DNA of 64,000 nt, taken from assembly GCA_002633005.1 (NCBI GenBank), contig NMRA01000243.1, positions 459,718 through 523,717 on the forward strand, read 5' to 3'. Both the position numbers and the translations under genes were made by a program. This document shows positions 1-10,974 of this stretch, in pieces. Each line of letters opens with the position of its first letter. Within the stretch, counting starts at the first letter, position 1. Origin of the DNA: Phoronis australis. Lineage: Eukaryota > Phoronida > Phoronidae. The notes under the pieces were generated by a model. That model was given only the letters and a program-made list of their open reading frames with translations, was not told the origin of the DNA and did not search any database.

Positions 1-2194
1 GCTTCCGTTCAACTCCGCTAAAACGATCTTGCGGTGAAGCTTGTCAAGCAAACAGAACGCATTTTAAGTCAAAACGTTTTAGCTAAAACATTTTAAATTA
101 ATGGTCGTGTGAATACAACCATTACCTGTTATCTAAAATCTACTACTTATAATGCGTTTAAGTTTCAAAACGTTTAAAAAGGCATGGGATGCGAAAACTC
201 GTAAAAACTTCTTTTAAACAGATCTTGGGGAATCTACTTCTTAGGGATGCTATCGTGAGAGTTATTCACTTTGAATAATGCAAGAATTTCTAAAAAAATC
301 GCCAGATTCATTATTTTTGAAACAGACGAAATATAAACTTTTTCATTCTAATACAGTTTTCAAATTCCCCGCCCCTAATAATACATATATGCGCGCATGC
401 GCTCAAAAATTGGATTGGGTGCTTGAAATCGCCATTGTTTTCTATTCATCAAAGGTCAAAGGTCTGTTTCAGTGGTAGAGAACCATTTTGAATAATGCAG
501 TCAAAGCTCAAGCGTTTTAAGGTGCTCGTATGATGACTCAGAATAGATTAGCAAGTCTTTTTCGCGAGCGATTCCAAGTGCACACCGACACCCGCAAAAC
601 AATAAAATCCATTCCGTTTTTTGCAATTTCATTACAAATTGCCAATTTTCACAGATGTTTGCCAATATTCTCGAAACCTTGTTGAATATGCATAAAATAC
701 TCGGTCCTTTATCGAGCATTGGCAGAGCATTTGGCTGCGAACGCGAAGGCTCCCTGGTCGAATTCGTGCTGAACCCGACAATGTCACTTTTAAGTTTTTA
801 GACATTTTTTACATGCAACACCCTGCCGTGGACACGCATCAAACAAATTTTGAAATTAAAATTTGCGGTCTATCTATCGGGTGTATAAACGATTGCGCAA
901 GTCTGAATATCTCGCAGAAATTTCAATCACTTACGTACTTTTGAGGCCTACACTTATGTCGTGTCCAAATAGGCAATTATACTAGCGCAAATTGCACCTG
1001 GGACAACCGCATGCCCAGACTACAGTCACGTAATTGGTGCCAAGGACGTGGAACAGGGCGCAAATCACGCACATGTCATTGTAGTGCGTTTAGTATTATA
1101 ATCGGCCACATGGCGGGAGTTTAAGAAACAACAGTGCGATATTTGCCCGAAATATTCCGTTGGTCTATTTTATTTATTGAAATTTAGTAATGAAAACGAA
1201 AGCAAAAAACGAATTCGGTGGGAAACTTGTAATTTTGGCGCGAAAAGCAGTGATGCACTCGGATAAACTCAGTTGCGCAAGCACGTAGCTAATAATTACT
1301 TCTGTCTTGCCCCATTTTGCGATTCACAGCGGCACTTGAAGTTGGGCAAGTTGATCGGGCGCAAGTTGCGCTAGACCTCGAAGTTGCGCTTAAACTAACA
1401 CAAGTTACACCTGGGTCAACTTGTGCTAGTTATAAAGTGCCCGCCTGCACACAGCTTTAGTTCAGTGATGCCGTGCTTTCGGAGATTCTGAAGCTAGAAC
1501 GTAGCGCTGAGATTCCGTGATTCCGATGATACTTTTCTCGAGAGGTTAGTTACTATAATCTCATGAATACCGCCTTAATGAAAATGTGAGTTATTAAAAT
1601 TTCCTATCATTCTTATCTTCATTGCAGGTTTAATTGAGAGCACGTGTTCTCTGAAACTATGTAAGTTCTTCATCATAGCCAGTCATGAGTGCCTGATTCC
1701 ATGAAACAGTCCCAAATAGGGACTCAAGTAGGTTCCCTAAATCTACTGCGTATTTATGGACTTGTGAAAACACTGATTGTCCTTTCTTCTGCTGGTTTAG
1801 TTTCATTACTAAGTCAATTTTTGGATTTGATACAAATCGAGAGTCAACTCGACGTTGAATTATCAATATTATCGAAAATAAACACGGACCTTTTCAGGCA
1901 ACGCCCCTAACGTAAGGACCAAGTCCCTACTCATTTTCGTTGAATTCAGGGCTTAGTTTTTAGTTATATCATTAGAAAATGTCATAAATCAAAAAGGAGC
2001 TCATAAAAAAGACGAAAAGATACCAAAAGATAACATCTGTGAGTAAAGAAAGACACAATTAGAAAAAAAGATTTAGGAAACTTAGTTGAGTTCATATTTG
2101 GTACTGTTTCGTGCAACCCAGCACAGAAACCTAAAAGTGTAAGACTCAGTAAATTAATGGACTTAAAATGAAATATTTGGAATATTAAACATTA
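1..2194. other. Gene-free stretch
   Basis: No exon, RNA gene or transposon end can be supported here. The first 200 bases are rich in AAAACGTTTTA-like short palindromes, which may be remains of an inverted-repeat element. A short sequence around 470-502 (CAGTGGTAGAGAACCA) recurs in diverged form at 51199-51235. Open frames in this stretch are short and have no recognisable motif. Confidence 0.6.
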
Positions 2195-2400
2195 AAGCGG
2201 CTACAAACCCGCCTTTCGTCAAAAATAACTTTTGATTTAAATCATTTATAGTTCTAAATTTAATACTAAGTTGTTCCTTAATCGTATTAGAGGGATTCCT
2301 AGGCTTGGGCAGAACAGAAATATCGTTAGTTCATAATTTTTTTTTAGCTTTGTCTGAAGAAATATCGAATTGTCAGAACAATCCAAGCCTAGAGACTACG
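2195..2400 (+). repeat. Dispersed repeat R1, copy 1
   Basis: The segment starts AAGCGGC and continues with an ACCCGTC/ACCCGCC block, a TTTTGATTT block and TTGTTCCTTA. The same order of blocks recurs at 7441-7600 and 14472-14612. This copy also holds an imperfect inverted pair, CCTAGGCTTGG near 2297 and CCAAGCCTAG near 2384. There is no coding content. The class is unknown; it is probably an old non-autonomous element. Confidence 0.5.
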
Positions 2401-3169
2401 TCTAAAATGAGTAAAGAACAAGACTTAGGAATAAAAGCATGAAAATTTTGAGACATTCAGTTGAGAAAACAGATAAAGTTTGAGTCTAATACTGGAATAA
2501 AAACTTATAAAAATTAGCCACGTTGCGCTCGCATCTCACTTAGGAATGTTTAGCATTACGTCATTTTGACGTCATTATGACTTTTTAGACCCAGTGTGAC
2601 GGCATGTTTATTCTTATTTCCGGGTTCAAATTGCGTCATCTGCTGCCATGACACGTCATCACTAAGCATCCGAATACCAGTTTTAGATCCGTGAGTGGCC
2701 TAAATCAAATTTTTTGACAGAAAGCATGAATTTAATGCCTCTTTAACTTTATGTTCGTTTATCTCGAGAATAGATCCACTATTGGTTAGCATGATTAGTC
2801 ATGTAAATTTGTTTTAAAAGAACATCATCGGTTTTGCGGCCGAAAAACGAATTTTGTGGATTTCTGTTGGATGGGACAGACTACTTAATTTACTACCTTT
2901 AACCAGCCTTATAAGATACCAAAATCCGCTAGACTTTTATCAATTTATTACAAATCGCCAATTCTTGCCGCTGTCTGCCAGACATTCGCTGAAAACGAGG
3001 TCAGTGACCTTACCACTTAAACGCGCTTAAAATACTCTTGCCGTTTATCCAATGGGATTTAGCTCCGACGGTTGAGAATTAGGCAGCGACCGCCGGGGTT
3101 CCGGGTTTTATTCTGCGTTGGGGCTGATCTCCGAAAATCATTTTTATCGCCTCGGCCGATAATATCTCT
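2401..3169. other. Gene-free stretch
   Basis: No supported gene, repeat or regulatory site. Base composition is ordinary for the window. Confidence 0.5.
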
Positions 3170-3172
3170 GAC

Positions 3173-3206
<34 letters not shown>

Positions 3207-3420
3207 TTAATATTAATAATAATAATATTAATAATAATAATAACAACAATACTACTACTACTACTACTAATGGTGATGATGACCATGATGATTTTAATAA
3301 TAATAATGATGGTGATGATGATGATGATTAGGATGATGAGGATGATGATGATGATGATGATGATGATAATAACAACAGCAATACTACTCCTACTAATGAT
3401 GATGACGATCATGAGACCAT
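3170..3420. repeat. Compound trinucleotide microsatellite
   Basis: Runs of GAT/ATG pass into AAT, then ACT/CTA, then back to GAT. Long open frames on both strands here translate as runs of Met, Ile and Ser and are artefacts of the repeat. Confidence 0.95.
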
Positions 3421-3426
3421 GATCAC

Positions 3427-3640
3427 GATGAGACAGTGTGGCTCAGTGATTTGAGCTCCGGGCTCCCGTTAGGGAGACCCGGGTTCGAATCCTGGCTTTA
3501 CTGGCAGACAATCGAGCATAGCACAAAATGAGTCTGCTACTCCTCTGAATTCGGTCTTACTAGAGAACGTAAGCAAGGGAGTGAATGAGAGCCTGGATTT
3601 AATGAGAAAGTGATTTCTGGGGCAGTGCTCATATTAATTA
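3427..3640 (+). mobile_element. tRNA-derived SINE
   Basis: TGGCTCAGTGATTTGAGC near 3439 fits a tRNA A box, and GGGTTCGAATCC at 3481-3492 fits the B box exactly, so an internal RNA polymerase III promoter is present. The head has no clean acceptor stem for a functional tRNA. It runs into about 150 bases of unrelated body that ends in a GAC/GAT-rich tail. Both sides are GAT-type simple sequence, and GACGATCATGA occurs on each side (about 3405 and 3660), possibly a target duplication. The A box has one or two departures from consensus. A fossil tRNA gene is the alternative. Confidence 0.7.
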
Positions 3641-3674
3641 TCATGATGACAATGACGATGACGATCATGATGAC

Positions 3675-5593
3675 ACTAATATTAATAGTAATAACAGAAT
3701 AAATACTATCAATTATGGAAACAGTAATGATAAAAATAACGGTAAAGATAATAGTAACGACACAGCAATAGGAATGTTGATAGTAACAGTATTAAAAGTC
3801 CTTAGCGCTTCATACACAACGTATTGCTTACTTAAGCTCACATTAATGTTAGCTTAAATTGTAACTAAAACACGTTGAATCAATTCCAAATATGTAAATA
3901 TAATCCTAAGTGTATTAAATACAGATAGGTTATTTGCGTGTGGAGAAAGCAATAAGACGAAGCATTCCATCAACACGTGGCTTGTATTTGGCAAAGAACT
4001 CACGCATAGGAGATAGAAGAGGACAACGGCTAATTAAATTACGCTGCGCTATTCCGAGATAAAAGCATTTCTCTCACCTGAGACTAAATATCGAGTTAAT
4101 ATATTCTTGCTTCCGAAGGAGATTCATGTTAATTATCGATTTTACTTTCTCGTCTATTGTTCAGCGCTGCTTCATTGCAACAAAATTTACCGCGCGAAAC
4201 CGACCCTCAAGTATGGCGAACGAGAACAGACTGTTTGTAAAAAAATATTGATTTTGCTGTGGAACAGCGGAGGCGAGTGTAGGGTATAATGGGTGAGACG
4301 TAGCGCTATATAGTAGTTATCATTAATGGGTGCGTGTAACACACATTGTTCAATTCATTGTGCTTCAAAGAACATGGATAGTGTCCCTTATCGGTCAGCG
4401 GTCAGATTAGGTCGAGGTAAGCGTTGCATGGATTTATTATAAAGCAAAACTTGTAGACAGCAAACTCAAGTCTTAAGACAATGCTTACTTTCCTGTGAGT
4501 AGATTATTATTGCTAGTCCAAATGCACGTGACAACTGTTTGCAATAACTCTGTAGAAGCTTACGAATCCATTTGACTGGGCTGAAGTTATTCTCTTTTGG
4601 CTGTATCCCTAGAGTCTAAGCGTGCGATTATAAAACTATTAGGACAGTGCGTTATTGGTCATCGATTAAAAACATCCACAGGCTTATCAAGTATCTGATG
4701 ACAAATGACTGTCTGGTTTATTGTTCCTGAACAGATCAGTGAAGTCGGTAATGGGATTTTCCGGAAACAGCAAGAATAGGCCCGTGAGCCTATAGTCGGA
4801 ACATGCACCATTTAGGGTTTCCCAGAATGAACAGTATCAGCGAGTGTCAAGCAAAATAAGACTTACGTGAGACAGGAAATAGTCAATTTCAGCTCGTTTT
4901 TGGCTTATCTACAATCTAAACTGGTACCATTGGTGGTATAAACCTTCACAACTAAAAATGTTGATTCCCATTCCATGTAAGTGTCGAGGGCCCTATCTGT
5001 TTAGCCGCTACATAGATGCATTTCCAAAGATATAGGGACTTTCATTTGGGAGAACTAGAGAAGAAAAATGGGACATTTTCCGAAAGTACGCCCTGTAGCA
5101 TCAGCAATTCTCGATGGAAGGAATCCAGAATATTTATCATATACAGACGATAGAGCCGTGCGACAACTGCGTTATCTAACGTTGAAATACATCAGAACTG
5201 CTTTTCCATATTTCGCCCGTGAAAGAACTACCGTTATGCCCCTTTAATATTCAGGCAATATGGTCAGGAATTGCTGTAGTTATTACGTCGAAACAGTTTC
5301 CAAAATATTATCATCTTTACACTAATCTTACTTATCACGAAATACAAAATGGAACACTGAGCAACAGTAATAAATAAAAGAAGCCATCAAATAGTATATC
5401 AACTATAACAAAGACGTTTTCGCTTTAATACTGATGAAAAATCATGAAAATTAGGACGAAAACTTTGGTCCAGTTAACAAACCAATTCACGAGCGTTTTC
5501 CATGCAAGTGGACGGGAGAATTATGCCTATACGGCTCTGTAGGACCTTATCAACAAGCCTGCGTATTTGACCGAATATTTCCAAAAGCATAGA
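3675..5593. other. Gene-free stretch
   Basis: No supported coding exon, RNA gene or transposon end. Open frames are at most about 60 codons and show no motifs. Confidence 0.5.
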
Positions 5594-5601
5594 TTTAACA
5601 C

Positions 5602-5757
5602 CAGTGCTGTAGTGGTAAAATTGGAGGTAAGTAAGCGCCCAAAGCCCACCGTATCACATTGAGCACTGAACGTAACTTGTAATGCGTAAGCGCTACGTCC
5701 AAATGCCAAGAGGTGGTTGGCTGCGCCTACGTGCGCCTACGCCCTAGAACAGCACTG
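5602..5757. mobile_element. hAT-type MITE, copy 1
   Basis: This 156-bp non-autonomous element starts CAGTGCTGTAGTGG and ends CAGCACTG. It is bounded by a perfect 8-bp target duplication, TTTAACAC, at 5594-5601 and 5758-5765. An 8-bp duplication and CAGTG termini fit the hAT superfamily. The right part holds GCGCCTACGTGCGCCTACG, which is shared with the second copy at 8873-9058. No coding capacity. Confidence 0.88.
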
Positions 5758-5884
5758 TTTAACACAGTAAAAATTATACACCTTCTGAAAACAGACAGCT
5801 TGTAGAATTGAGTTTGACTTTTTGTCAATCTCCCACTAACTGGGTCACGTGTCCATGTCTTTAGTACAAATTATCAAAAGGGAA

Positions 5885-6095
5885 TAGTACATTGATAGCA
5901 AAACACCGGTATCAGCTGCATGATATAAATGTTACAGTTTCCTGAAATATCAGTTCGTTTTCCTTTTATGTCACTTTAGATTTTTTTTAGAGAAAGTTAT
6001 AAATTTCTTATTTTTATAGCCTTTCATGAAAAAGTGGAACATTTTAAAAAGCAATTCCTAATAGCGTTTTGGAGAACATTGTACAGTATCTATAA
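5885..6095 (+). repeat. Dispersed repeat R2, right-half copy
   Basis: Shares ACATTGATAGCAAAAC, an ATAAATGTT block, a CTTATTTTTATAGCC block and GCGTTTTGGAGAA, in the same order, with 34608-34858. The family reappears in part at 44690-44835. Non-coding. The superfamily is unknown. Confidence 0.65.
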
Positions 6096-6312
6096 GCTTA
6101 ATATGAATGCAATCAATAATTTCTTAAATATGATGTTGGACATTTTTCTATGGACCGGTCCTACATGACATTAAACCGGTATTTTTTTTCAAAAGACACC
6201 CACGAGACTGTCTAAAGGATGCAGTTGTTTTGGTCCCACTTTTCTTATTCTATGATTAACGTTCGGTCAATTTTGAAGCGTATTTAAACATGCCGATAAT
6301 ATCAGTAGTGAT

Positions 6313-6471
6313 CAGGGGCGGATCCAGGGTTTTAAGTTGGGAGGGGCAGGGCAGAGCATTAGCCAGGATTTTTCCCGCCAGACATTCTCACTCCCGTGCA
6401 GCCAAATGGAATATGGGAGAATTTTAGGGGGGCCATGGGCACCTTTACCCCCTTCCCTAAATCCGCCTCTG
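6313..6471. mobile_element. Short TIR element (CAGRGGCGGAT family)
   Basis: This 159-bp segment begins CAGGGGCGGATCCAGG and ends CCTAAATCCGCCTCTG, so its ends are imperfect inverted repeats. CAG...CTG termini suggest a hAT-like MITE, but the flanks (GTAGTGAT and GTAATCTG) do not give a clear target duplication. Open frames on both strands across it are by-products. Confidence 0.7.
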
Positions 6472-7440
6472 GTAATCTGCCAATTTGCAAGGTCAAACAC
6501 GTTTTCACAGCCCTCGATATAAAGAACAATTAATTGTTTAAAGAATGTCATTAAAAGCCCTTATAATATTACAATCGCAATTTGTTACAGTCACCGATCG
6601 CCCCGGCCTATCCGAGGCCCGAGGGTTAAAAGCTAACTTTATCAAGAATTTCAAAGTTTTTATGTCCAAACAACGTCGCAACATTCATATTTTGGCGGCA
6701 TAAATCTATTATCAGTAATTGTTTTCGGCATTTATTCGCTACTTCAACTTCAAGAGAAACCTGAGTGTATTACATTGTTGTGTCCACATTGCGCGTAGGG
6801 TAAAAATCGGCTAGATTCTCTACCTCGCTAGTGCATGCCCAGCTCGAAACCGTGTAAACGAGTGCACGATTTCAAGGTGGGCATGCAAAGCGCGTGCGCA
6901 GTAACGTGGTAGTAGAAAACCAGGTGTACTGAAAATACCTATTGATACATTACGCTCTATGGATACCTGGTAATAAAATGCAGATTTCTTTTGAAATTAT
7001 TTGTAAATGACTAAAATAGCACTTGATAGTACTCTGACGTAAGCCATCCGAGTACCTGAATGATGAATGGTTGGCAGGAAACAGAAACGTTTAGATTTCC
7101 ACACATAGTTTTCCCCCGGATCTTGGCTTCGCTTGCCAACTTATGCATTTGTGCTTGATGAAAGAACTAACTTACGATCGTAATGATTTAAGGACTCGTA
7201 TATTTTGTGGATCGGGAGCTAACTAACAATATAAATACTGATCCTGCGATGGACTCCTTGAAAACGTGGCTTGTCTCACAAAGTAGGCTGCTAGATTTTA
7301 ACCGACAATATCGACATCTTACGAAGCGATCCAAATGTGTGCATACAGCAAACGCAACGTCCTTAGTCATTGTCGTGTCCTACCAGCAAGCGACCGTCTT
7401 GCCTCGCTCCATTCTAGTTCCTGACTGTATTAAAACGTTA
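6472..7440. other. Gene-free stretch
   Basis: No supported feature. A 78-codon frame at 7207-7443 has no recognisable motif or splice context. Confidence 0.5.
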
Positions 7441-7600
7441 TGAACCTGCGTTCCTTCAAAAGTAACCTTTGATTTAGACGACTCACCGTAATAAAATTGG
7501 TCTGAAATTGTTCCTTAGCCAAATTAAATATGATTTCTACGCTTGGAAAGAATCGACAGTTCATTAGTGCTTATGAACGTGCTTCGTAAGTAACTAGTCA
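7441..7600 (+). repeat. Dispersed repeat R1, copy 2
   Basis: Matches the R1 order of blocks: TTCCTTCAAAAGTAAC, TTTGATTTAGACGACTCACCG, AAATTGGTCTGAAATTG and CATTAGTGCTT. It is closest to the copy at 14472-14612. Non-coding. Confidence 0.6.
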
Positions 7601-8699
7601 CTGCGTTTTATGTTATACGACGAATCTTCGCTTTATTGCATGGTGATGGAATTGAGGCCCAAAGCATACATGTACTGGCGACATACACAGTACATCCCTG
7701 CAGGCCGCTGACCCCTACATCTCAGCCGCGCTTGCCGAGCTGAGCGTTCCACTTCGTCCGGTCCGGTGTCTTCTCACTCTAAAACATTACCATCATCAAA
7801 CAATCTGAAGCAAATAAGCAGATGTCTAACTTTTGCTGTTTCCACTATTGACACTGTATGAAGTTCACCTTTTGGCACGAGGACATATAACCTTATCTCA
7901 TTTTTTCAAAGACTCTCTACGTTTAGGATAACACGTTCACATGCTTGACTTAGATGCACGTCTTGCACCAATGTTAACAATGAATAGCACTGTATATATT
8001 TTGAATTTCAACAAAAACAAAGACGAAGAGTTTGTATCTCACCAGTAAAATAACAGCGAACGAATCTAAAACTCAAAATTTACGTGTAACTGCCATACTC
8101 GGTTGGCATCTACTTTAGACTTGCAATAGTTTTCAAACTGGTTTGTAAAAAGCCAGTGATTTTTAGGGGAGTTATTAGAGTCGTATGAACGTTCTCAAAT
8201 TCAGAAATTTTTGGCGGATTTATTGATGATTTTCTCCTCGAAATTTTCATTCGTATGAACAAGGTTTTTGATTTGAGCGTGATTTTGTAACTTTCCCGGC
8301 TATCGGTAACTCCTAATAGTAAGCTCTGATGTGTATATTCTCAAATGACATATTTTTTACCTTTCTAGAACCTCCAAGTATAAGCCCCGGATTGCTTTCG
8401 GGAACAGGGGGCCTATAAACGGAAAATACATCGACATAGAATGAAGTTCAATATATCATAGTTAATGCTACATCTTGCCCCTTGCCTGCGCTTGTTAAAA
8501 ACAAAATGGAATATAGAATTAGGCCTTATACATTTATAACATCGGTCTCCAAATTTTCCTTAGCATGATAGGTCTTGTTTTCTGTGTCCAAGAAGAATAT
8601 ACAATCCCTCAACTGAGGTAAAAAAACTTGTCGGAAACCGTCGATTTCACTGAGGCTGGTCACTAACCCGATGAAAGCTGAATTTCGTTCCGTTTAGCT
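7601..8699. other. Gene-free stretch
   Basis: No supported feature. Parts near 8640-8700 weakly resemble 15880-15940 and may belong to the R3 repeat. Confidence 0.45.
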
Positions 8700-8864
8700 G
8701 CCTAAAAAACGAAAATTGAATTAGGTCTCTACATTCACAAAACCCGTCCCATAATATTTCGTGCTGTGATAAGATTCCATTTCCTTTACTAAATCAAGTC
8801 ACAGGCTTTGCGTAATGCGTACATACGACGTTTTCTTATTCTCAGTTTGGGGTTGGCCAAACGG
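8700..8864 (+). repeat. Dispersed repeat R3, copy 1
   Basis: The blocks AAAACGAAAATTGAATTAGG, CAAAACCCGTCCCATAA, GATTCCATTTCC, GTCACAGGC and TGCGTACAT recur in order at 15638-15790. The hAT-type MITE at 8873 lies directly beside this copy. Non-coding and unclassified. Confidence 0.6.
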
Positions 8865-8872
8865 CACCTCAA

Positions 8873-9058
8873 CAGTGCTGCAGTGGTAAAATTAGAGGTA
8901 AGTAGGCGCCCAATGCCCACCGTATCACCTTGAGCACGAGATTTTAAAAGTGCACTGAATTCGCAACATAACGTATTTTACGGTTGGTAGGCGCTACGTT
9001 TAAATGTCAAAAGGTGGTTGGCTGCGCCTACGTGCGCCTACGCCCCACTACAGCACTG
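8873..9058. mobile_element. hAT-type MITE, copy 2
   Basis: A 186-bp relative of the element at 5602-5757 in the same orientation, again starting CAGTGCTG and ending CAGCACTG. The flanks CACCTCAA (8865-8872) and CACTCCAA (9059-9066) form a diverged 8-bp target duplication. It is about 30 bp longer in the middle than copy 1, including ACGAGATTTTAAAAGTGC-like sequence. Confidence 0.85.
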
Positions 9059-9066
9059 CACTCCAA

Positions 9067-10974
9067 TAAACTCTGAAGTGTTGTCTCGCGTACGTGATGG
9101 TTTCCACGATCTTATTAGCATCTCAGTGAAGTAAAATCCTGTCACAGTAAGGAATATTATGATACCGATTATTTATCCAATTAAACATAGCGAACTGCAG
9201 CCCTAAGCGCGTGTATTTTAGGAAGATGGTACAGAAGAGAACGGTGGAATCCTGCCCCTTGACAGATATCTTGTCGTCTTGGATCGTGTGCAATGTTTAG
9301 AATGTTTTTACTTAATGACTCATATTCGACACCAATTTTACTTAAACATAGCAATAAAACTCATTAGTTAAGAACTCAAAATGTTTTCAAAGGGACAACT
9401 AAGATACTATGCAGTGGTACCGTTAGTTAAATTTATTTTGTAGTTAAAACATGTTGAAAAGCTATTTCCTGTTTCTCATTAAATCTTGTTTTTGTTTGAT
9501 ACTCGCTGACACTGTTCAATTTGATTGGGAAATCCTAAAAATCGATTCCGAAATTCAGTAGGGCTCATGGGCCGGTACTAAAACACCATAGTCGTATCTT
9601 CAATGTGTGCTGTATGTAAGAGGAAAAATAGTGCAGTTGCTTCTTTTTCTGTGCCAAGACATTGACGGGGATTTACTCAGTCCATACGGACCACAGTCGA
9701 GAAGCCCACAACTCAGTTTGACTAGTGGCGCCATGTTTCACTGGTTACCCAGAAGAAACCGTTTTTGATGAACCAACGTATATCTTGTGAATGGCAGAAA
9801 GCTGGTTAATTGGCAAGTTCCGCAGTGACTATGTCATGTATGGATTGTGTTTTGATTTCTCGGAATCTAGGTCCAAAACAGTACGTGAAGTCAGCCCAAA
9901 CAATGCTCAGTTTGCTTCCTGGTATCCACGTAAGGCGTAGTTTTTAGGTTACTAAATACTGAATGAGAACACCTTTAGAATAGTCACACCAGGTAAATAA
10001 CCATGACCTAACCGTGTCACGACTTTCATGAATCAATAATTTTTAGATAAAGTTCTCCGAAATTTGGATTGCGTCAGGTTTTTGTTGCCAGCTTTTTCTG
10101 TCATTGTCAATCTGCATTTTTTGCAGTCTACAAAACCGCGGAGCTACATTAAAACGTACTAAATCGATGCTATCTCGGCTATCATTGCACTTAGCACTAG
10201 ATATATAAACAACTATGCACTTCTGTCTACATTCCAAGCGATGTAGCGCACTGTGCATGGCTTAGTGGATTAACATCTGGGTCAAACCATGTAATAAGCA
10301 ATATATGCAATTTTATTCAGTGTTGTCATAGTGCGCACATCGTGTAAAGAACTACATGTGTGCCCGTTATCAGTACTCGGATATGAAACGCCATCGTGTC
10401 CTTAGGACAGATCGTGCCGGCATTGCACTCCGAGTGCAAAATAATCGTTGTTGATGCAATTGACGCGAGGATCTGGAAATCGCAGATAGACCAGAACAAA
10501 GATATTATAGTTACACCAGAATCTTTGACCTGGCTCAGAATATAGTAAAATGGCGAATTACATAGCATCCTGACCTGGTATGTTGAAAATGCGTGCATCG
10601 GTCGAATGCCTTGCTACCGTCGCTGTACGTGAATGTCCGCCTGAATCCAGAAATGCCGATTACTGGAGAGTTGTTAGACATCCGTTTGCTGGTACTCACA
10701 GCAGAATCTCAGAAGGGTTTCCGGATTCACGTGGGCATTGTGACAATGACGATTGCAAAGCACTCGCACATTTCTGAAAGAGTGCGCTGCACTCGTTCTC
10801 AAAATAACACGTTGGCGTGCCATACACGGAGGCCATTTTGCGTTTACAAATTACCTCTGAAATGAGCGCGGTAGGCATTGACCGTATCAAATGTGCGAGA
10901 GCTTATTTACGAGGGTATATTTCTTCTACTTACGACGATGATACATAAATATTTGAGAAACACTTTGTTCTGAA
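9067..10974. other. Gene-free stretch
   Basis: No supported gene. A 90-codon minus frame at 10326-10598 and overlapping plus frames near 10600-10860 have no domain, splice or codon support. Confidence 0.5.

Noticed and set aside
3059-3422. 117- and 116-codon frames on both strands
   Set aside because: They are Ile- or Met-runs read out of the GAT/AAT microsatellite.
3436-3510. A functional tRNA gene
   Set aside because: A and B boxes are present, but the head continues into a SINE body and no acceptor stem closes around it.
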